Shown here piece by piece: positions 61,429 to 64,000 of a stretch of 64,000 nucleotides of DNA. The notes beneath the pieces were generated by a model, which had not been told where the DNA came from, did no database searches, and worked only from the letters and a program-made list of their open reading frames with translations. The DNA comes from Neorhizobium vignae (GTDB lineage: Bacteria; Pseudomonadota; Alphaproteobacteria; Rhizobiales; Rhizobiaceae): NCBI RefSeq assembly GCF_000732195.1, contig NZ_JNNU01000007.1, positions 248,001 through 312,000 of the forward strand, in the 5' to 3' direction. The translations under genes were made by a program, and so were the position numbers. Each line of letters begins with the position of its first letter. The first letter of the stretch is position 1.

Positions 61429-62040
61429 TTACTGGCCGACCGAGCCGACGGCGGTGGCGCGACCGTCCTGCAGCTTGACCCAGCGGGCGGGATCGTCGTT
61501 CGCCTGGCGCTTCAGGAAGGTGTATTCGGTATCCGACCAGACCATGACCTTGTTGCGCATGTTGTCGAGCACAAAGTCGCCGCGATCGGTGCGGACTGTC
61601 AGCACCGCATGGCCTTCGCCATTCGGCTGCAGCACGACGGTGATCAACAGGTCGGAGGGCGAGAAGCCTTTCGCCATCAGCATCTTACGCTTCAGAAGCA
61701 CGAAGTCTTCGCAGTCGCCGACGGTGCGGGGATAGGCCCAGCGCTCTTCGACACCGTAGATGTCCTGATCGGTCATCGGCGTGATCGAGGAATTGACCGT
61801 GTAGTTGACGTCGAGAAGCGTACGCCACTTGTCTTCGGTCAGCGCCAGCGGGCCGGCGTCCTTGTAGGTCGCGGCGCATTCGCTGACATAGGTCTTGCAG
61901 AATTCGTAATGGCCGAGCGGCGGATTGGCCTGGCCGAGAACACGCACTGAGCCGGCCGGCATGCCGAACGAACTTCCGGCGGTAAAGATTGCGACGACGG
62001 CGGTGATGGCGGCGAGGCCCAGTCCCTTGCTGTACTTCAT
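61429..62040 (-). CDS. BTLCP transglutaminase-like cysteine peptidase
   Basis: A 203-residue exported protein of the bacterial transglutaminase-like cysteine proteinase family. A signal peptide is present (ITAVVAIFTAGSSFG). The triad is Cys110 (GDCEDFVLLKR), His144 (GHAVLTVRT) and Asp159 (DFVLDNM); Cys48 and Cys55 (FCKTYVSECA) may form a disulfide. Relatives (LapG group) cleave periplasmic parts of surface adhesins in response to c-di-GMP, but BTLCPs of rhizobia lack a shown substrate. The ATG follows GGGAG. A c-di-GMP PilZ protein is encoded upstream. Confidence 0.9.
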   Translation of the reverse strand: MKYSKGLGLAAITAVVAIFTAGSSFGMPAGSVRVLGQANPPLGHYEFCKTYVSECAATYKDAGPLALTEDKWRTLLDVNYTVNSSITPMTDQDIYGVEERWAYPRTVGDCEDFVLLKRKMLMAKGFSPSDLLITVVLQPNGEGHAVLTVRTDRGDFVLDNMRNKVMVWSDTEYTFLKRQANDDPARWVKLQDGRATAVGSVGQ

Positions 62041-62583
62041 TTTTATGTCTCCCCGTTGTGGGAAGAACACTGCCAGACAGGGCTTGATCGACTGAAAAAT
62101 ATCGCAGTAAAATCAATATCTTATTTGAATTCAATTCGCCTAAAACACAGATCAAATACATCTCGAACTTTCATAAAATTCGAGGCAAATTTGCCATTGG
62201 TTTTCATTAAATGCGCTCTATCGGCGACGGACGGCAACGCCGTTTTCCCGCTATCCAACTGTAACTCAAGCACTTCTTGCGAACGTCAGGAACAGCCGCC
62301 GAAGCGTCGGGAAGCCGGAAATGGCGGCGGTTGGTTGTGTTCGAGCACGAGGGGAAAGGGCAAAGTGAGGGTGCACCACAGTCAAATTGGGCCCACCTAG
62401 GTCGATTCTCGGCCCCAAAAAAAGTGCCGAAAGGAGACATTTTTTTGAATGTAAGCCCGTTTCGGCACAAGACGCGGCATTTTCCGGTCTGTCCAGCAAC
62501 GAAATGGGACGGTTGGCGGAGGCCGACAACAAAAAAAGCGCCCCGAACGGGACGCTTCCGGATGGCGAAGGTAAAGAATGCTT
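62041..62583. other. Intergenic region with structured segment
   Basis: About 540 bases without a gene. The left part (to about 62270) is AT-rich and probably holds the BTLCP promoter. At 62424-62468 a nested inverted repeat is seen: GTGCCGAAA facing TTTCGGCAC, with ACATT facing AATGT inside. A minus-strand terminator for the PilZ gene lies at 62531-62557. Runs of A and T near 62418 and 62441 could be terminators for a small RNA. Confidence 0.5.
62531..62557 (-). terminator. Rho-independent terminator of the PilZ gene
   Basis: On the minus strand, AAGCGTCCCG-TTC-GGGGCGCTT followed by TTTTT: a 9-10 bp stem (one G-T pair) with a T run, 27 bases after the PilZ gene stop. Good intrinsic terminator. 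Confidence 0.85.
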
Positions 62584-63195
62584 TTAAAGGAATTCGGTCA
62601 GCGTTTCGCGCGACTGGATCGAATTGAACTCGATCGCCACACCTTCCATGAAGTGGCGAACGACGCGGCCGCGCATGTTGCCGAGCCGGACGGGTGTGCC
62701 AAGCGCCGGGCGGATATCGATATCGACGGCCGCACCGGACAGCGAAAGGTCGACGATGCGGCAGGCGTAACGCCGCCCGTCGTCGAGCGTGATCTCCGTG
62801 CGGGTAACACGCGGCGCCAGGCGGTCATGGCGGCGATCCTCCGGCAGGCCGAGTTCATGCTTGTTGGCGATCCAGGTCAGTTGGGCGGCCAGTTTCTCGC
62901 GCTTGCGGTCCGTCGCATTGATCGACATCACGAAACCGCTGTCCGACACGCTGACGACCATGCCTTCCAGCCGGCCGATATGATCGAGATAGGCAATCAC
63001 GCGTTCGCCGACGAGAGGGCGACCGACGCAGGCAAAGCTGACGTCGCCCGGCGACATGTCGACGACGTTACAGGGAAATTCCTCATGCGTCGCCAGCATC
63101 AGCCGGCCCGGAATATTGACGGACACGCGCTGAAAGGAACGCTGTGCGGGAACACTGGGTGTCGATGAAGTATGAGCCGGCTGAAATGAATACAT
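62584..63195 (-). CDS. Tandem PilZ-domain protein
   Basis: A 203-residue protein with two PilZ-like domains. The first has RSFQR (RxxxR) and the altered motif DMSPGD; the second has RLAPR-type arginines and a clear DLSLSGAAVD, fitting the D/NxSxxG motif that binds c-di-GMP. The domain order is motif-poor then motif-rich, so at least the second domain probably binds the dinucleotide. No other effector domain. It likely reads c-di-GMP levels set by enzymes such as the EAL protein at 36 kb. Strong terminator downstream. Confidence 0.87.
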   Translation of the reverse strand: MYSFQPAHTSSTPSVPAQRSFQRVSVNIPGRLMLATHEEFPCNVVDMSPGDVSFACVGRPLVGERVIAYLDHIGRLEGMVVSVSDSGFVMSINATDRKREKLAAQLTWIANKHELGLPEDRRHDRLAPRVTRTEITLDDGRRYACRIVDLSLSGAAVDIDIRPALGTPVRLGNMRGRVVRHFMEGVAIEFNSIQSRETLTEFL

Positions 63196-63303
63196 TTGAG
63201 AGAGCTTTTCTCTTCTAAGTCTATCGTTAAGAGTATTATCGCGCCGCGGTTAACAGAAGGTTTTGGAAGACAACGCTGCCATCTACCGCGACCTGCATTC
63301 GTC

Positions 63304-63885
63304 TCATGAGGGAGGGCGGTCGGACGGAGACCGACCTTGCGTGTTGTGGAAAATCCCGTGATCGCCTGTGACCGGTACGCCGAAATGCGAATCGCTGCCG
63401 GTCAGGAACGTCCAGTTCTCGAGCGTCAGGAAAGCGGCCGGCGTTGCCGTTACGGGATAGGGGGAGAGCCGGGGCAGCAGGGCACCGAAAATGCGGTCGC
63501 TCGCCGCCGTCTCCACCGATCGGATTGGCAGAAGCAACATCTCATAGGCATGGCGGATGTGGCCATTCGAGGCGAGAACGTCCAGAAGCGCCGGCTGTTG
63601 CGAGTGAATGACGTTGCGGGCGATTTCCACCGGCTGCCGGTGATCGGTCTCCGGCCAGATATTCGCAAAAGCCTGGCCCCGGAATTCACGGTCGAACAAC
63701 TCGCACATGCGGGTACCGGCCAGGCGGAATGCCAGCGTGCCGGCAGGGTCAGTGGCAGCCATGAAAAGATGCGGGAGAAGATGACGCAAGGCGGCTGGAT
63801 CGATCTCGGTCTTGAGGGGAACTGCCCCGTCGTGCTTGAGATTGATCCAGTAGTCGAAGATCGCCCGGCTGGCCTGGTTGCGCAT
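63304..63885 (-). CDS. PAS-domain protein (PAS_5 type)
   Basis: A 193-residue protein with a single PAS_5-like domain: IFDYWINLKHDGAVPLKTEI, PHLFMAATDPAGTLAFRLAG and TRMCELFDREFRGQAFANIW. The type is common in Rhizobiales, often paired with a PilZ gene as here. It has no kinase or output domain. The C-terminal third is Ser/Pro-rich. A regulatory role is likely but unproven. Start ATG at 63885 with no strong ribosome site. Confidence 0.85.
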   Translation of the reverse strand: MRNQASRAIFDYWINLKHDGAVPLKTEIDPAALRHLLPHLFMAATDPAGTLAFRLAGTRMCELFDREFRGQAFANIWPETDHRQPVEIARNVIHSQQPALLDVLASNGHIRHAYEMLLLPIRSVETAASDRIFGALLPRLSPYPVTATPAAFLTLENWTFLTGSDSHFGVPVTGDHGIFHNTQGRSPSDRPPS

Positions 63886-64000
63886 TCATGTTACCTGTTG
63901 CATTTCGAGACAGATCGCGCCTCATGCGCGGCTGGTCCTTATCCAGGAGCGAAATCCATGCCACGGCAAGGGGATCATGGTTAACGATCCATGACCTGCC

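Overview
The window is high-GC, gene-dense chromosomal DNA from an alphaproteobacterium, most likely of the family Rhizobiaceae (Rhizobium, Agrobacterium, Neorhizobium and relatives). This is inferred from protein content: znuA divergent from znuCB-zur, a Pit transporter with its DUF47 partner, a riboswitch-led gcvTHP operon, an ATP12-type chaperone, glutathione-dependent formaldehyde genes, a D-Ala-D-Ala carboxypeptidase with a SPOR tail and a BTLCP cysteine peptidase. No database search was run. I found no phage, CRISPR array, transposase or complete insertion sequence; mobile-type DNA is limited to short palindromic intergenic repeats and a few gene remnants.

Left part (1-10.5 kb): a carbohydrate-use operon, entered in its middle. 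It has two sugar ABC permeases and their ATPase, a GH2 beta-mannosidase, a TIM-barrel sugar isomerase/epimerase, a Gfo/Idh/MocA dehydrogenase, an aldo/keto reductase and a GH43 beta-xylosidase-like enzyme. Together they suggest import and intracellular breakdown of plant beta-mannoside or xyloside oligosaccharides. The binding protein and regulator are probably upstream of the window. An RcnB-like periplasmic protein follows.

10.5-15.1 kb: zinc uptake (znuA divergent from znuC-znuB-zur, with Zur-box-like dyads between), then a gamma-carbonic-anhydrase-like protein and a fumarylacetoacetase-family hydrolase. 15.5-19.7 kb: a double hybrid histidine kinase and a broken short-chain dehydrogenase. 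19.8-23.8 kb: a phosphate block (Pit, DUF47 protein, Nudix hydrolase, Na/Pi cotransporter with PhoU-like tail) with a Pho-box-like repeat. 24-28.6 kb: an SRPBCC protein, dusA, a repeat-rich spacer, an MFS exporter of foreign-looking composition and an orphan flagellar-rod-like protein.

28.6-33.6 kb: glycine cleavage operon gcvT-gcvH-gcvP behind a tandem glycine riboswitch. 33.7-37.8 kb: a copper-type secreted protein with a PCuAC chaperone, a remnant breakpoint (truncated Lrp/AsnC gene), an EAL phosphodiesterase and a CrcB fluoride channel. 37.8-40.8 kb: rluC, a HAD phosphatase and an ATP12 chaperone. 40.8-44.3 kb: formaldehyde detoxification genes (fghA, frmA) with small conserved genes between them. 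44.4-49 kb: a GNAT enzyme, an unusual M50 protease, a DMT exporter and lipB.

49.1-64 kb: tRNA-Leu(GAG) with a strong terminator, an exported unknown protein, OsmC, two BON proteins, a degenerate peptide deformylase, MgtE, a MerR regulator with a clear dyad upstream, two membrane proteins, a 33-residue small membrane protein, sdaA (serine to pyruvate, downstream of the glycine/serine pathway), DUF1489, the SPOR-tailed carboxypeptidase, a BTLCP peptidase, a tandem-PilZ protein and a PAS protein. I do not see one clearly new multi-gene system. The best candidates for follow-up are the double hybrid kinase, the SRPBCC-M50 fusion, the phosphate block, the degenerate deformylase and a structured intergenic segment near 62.4 kb.
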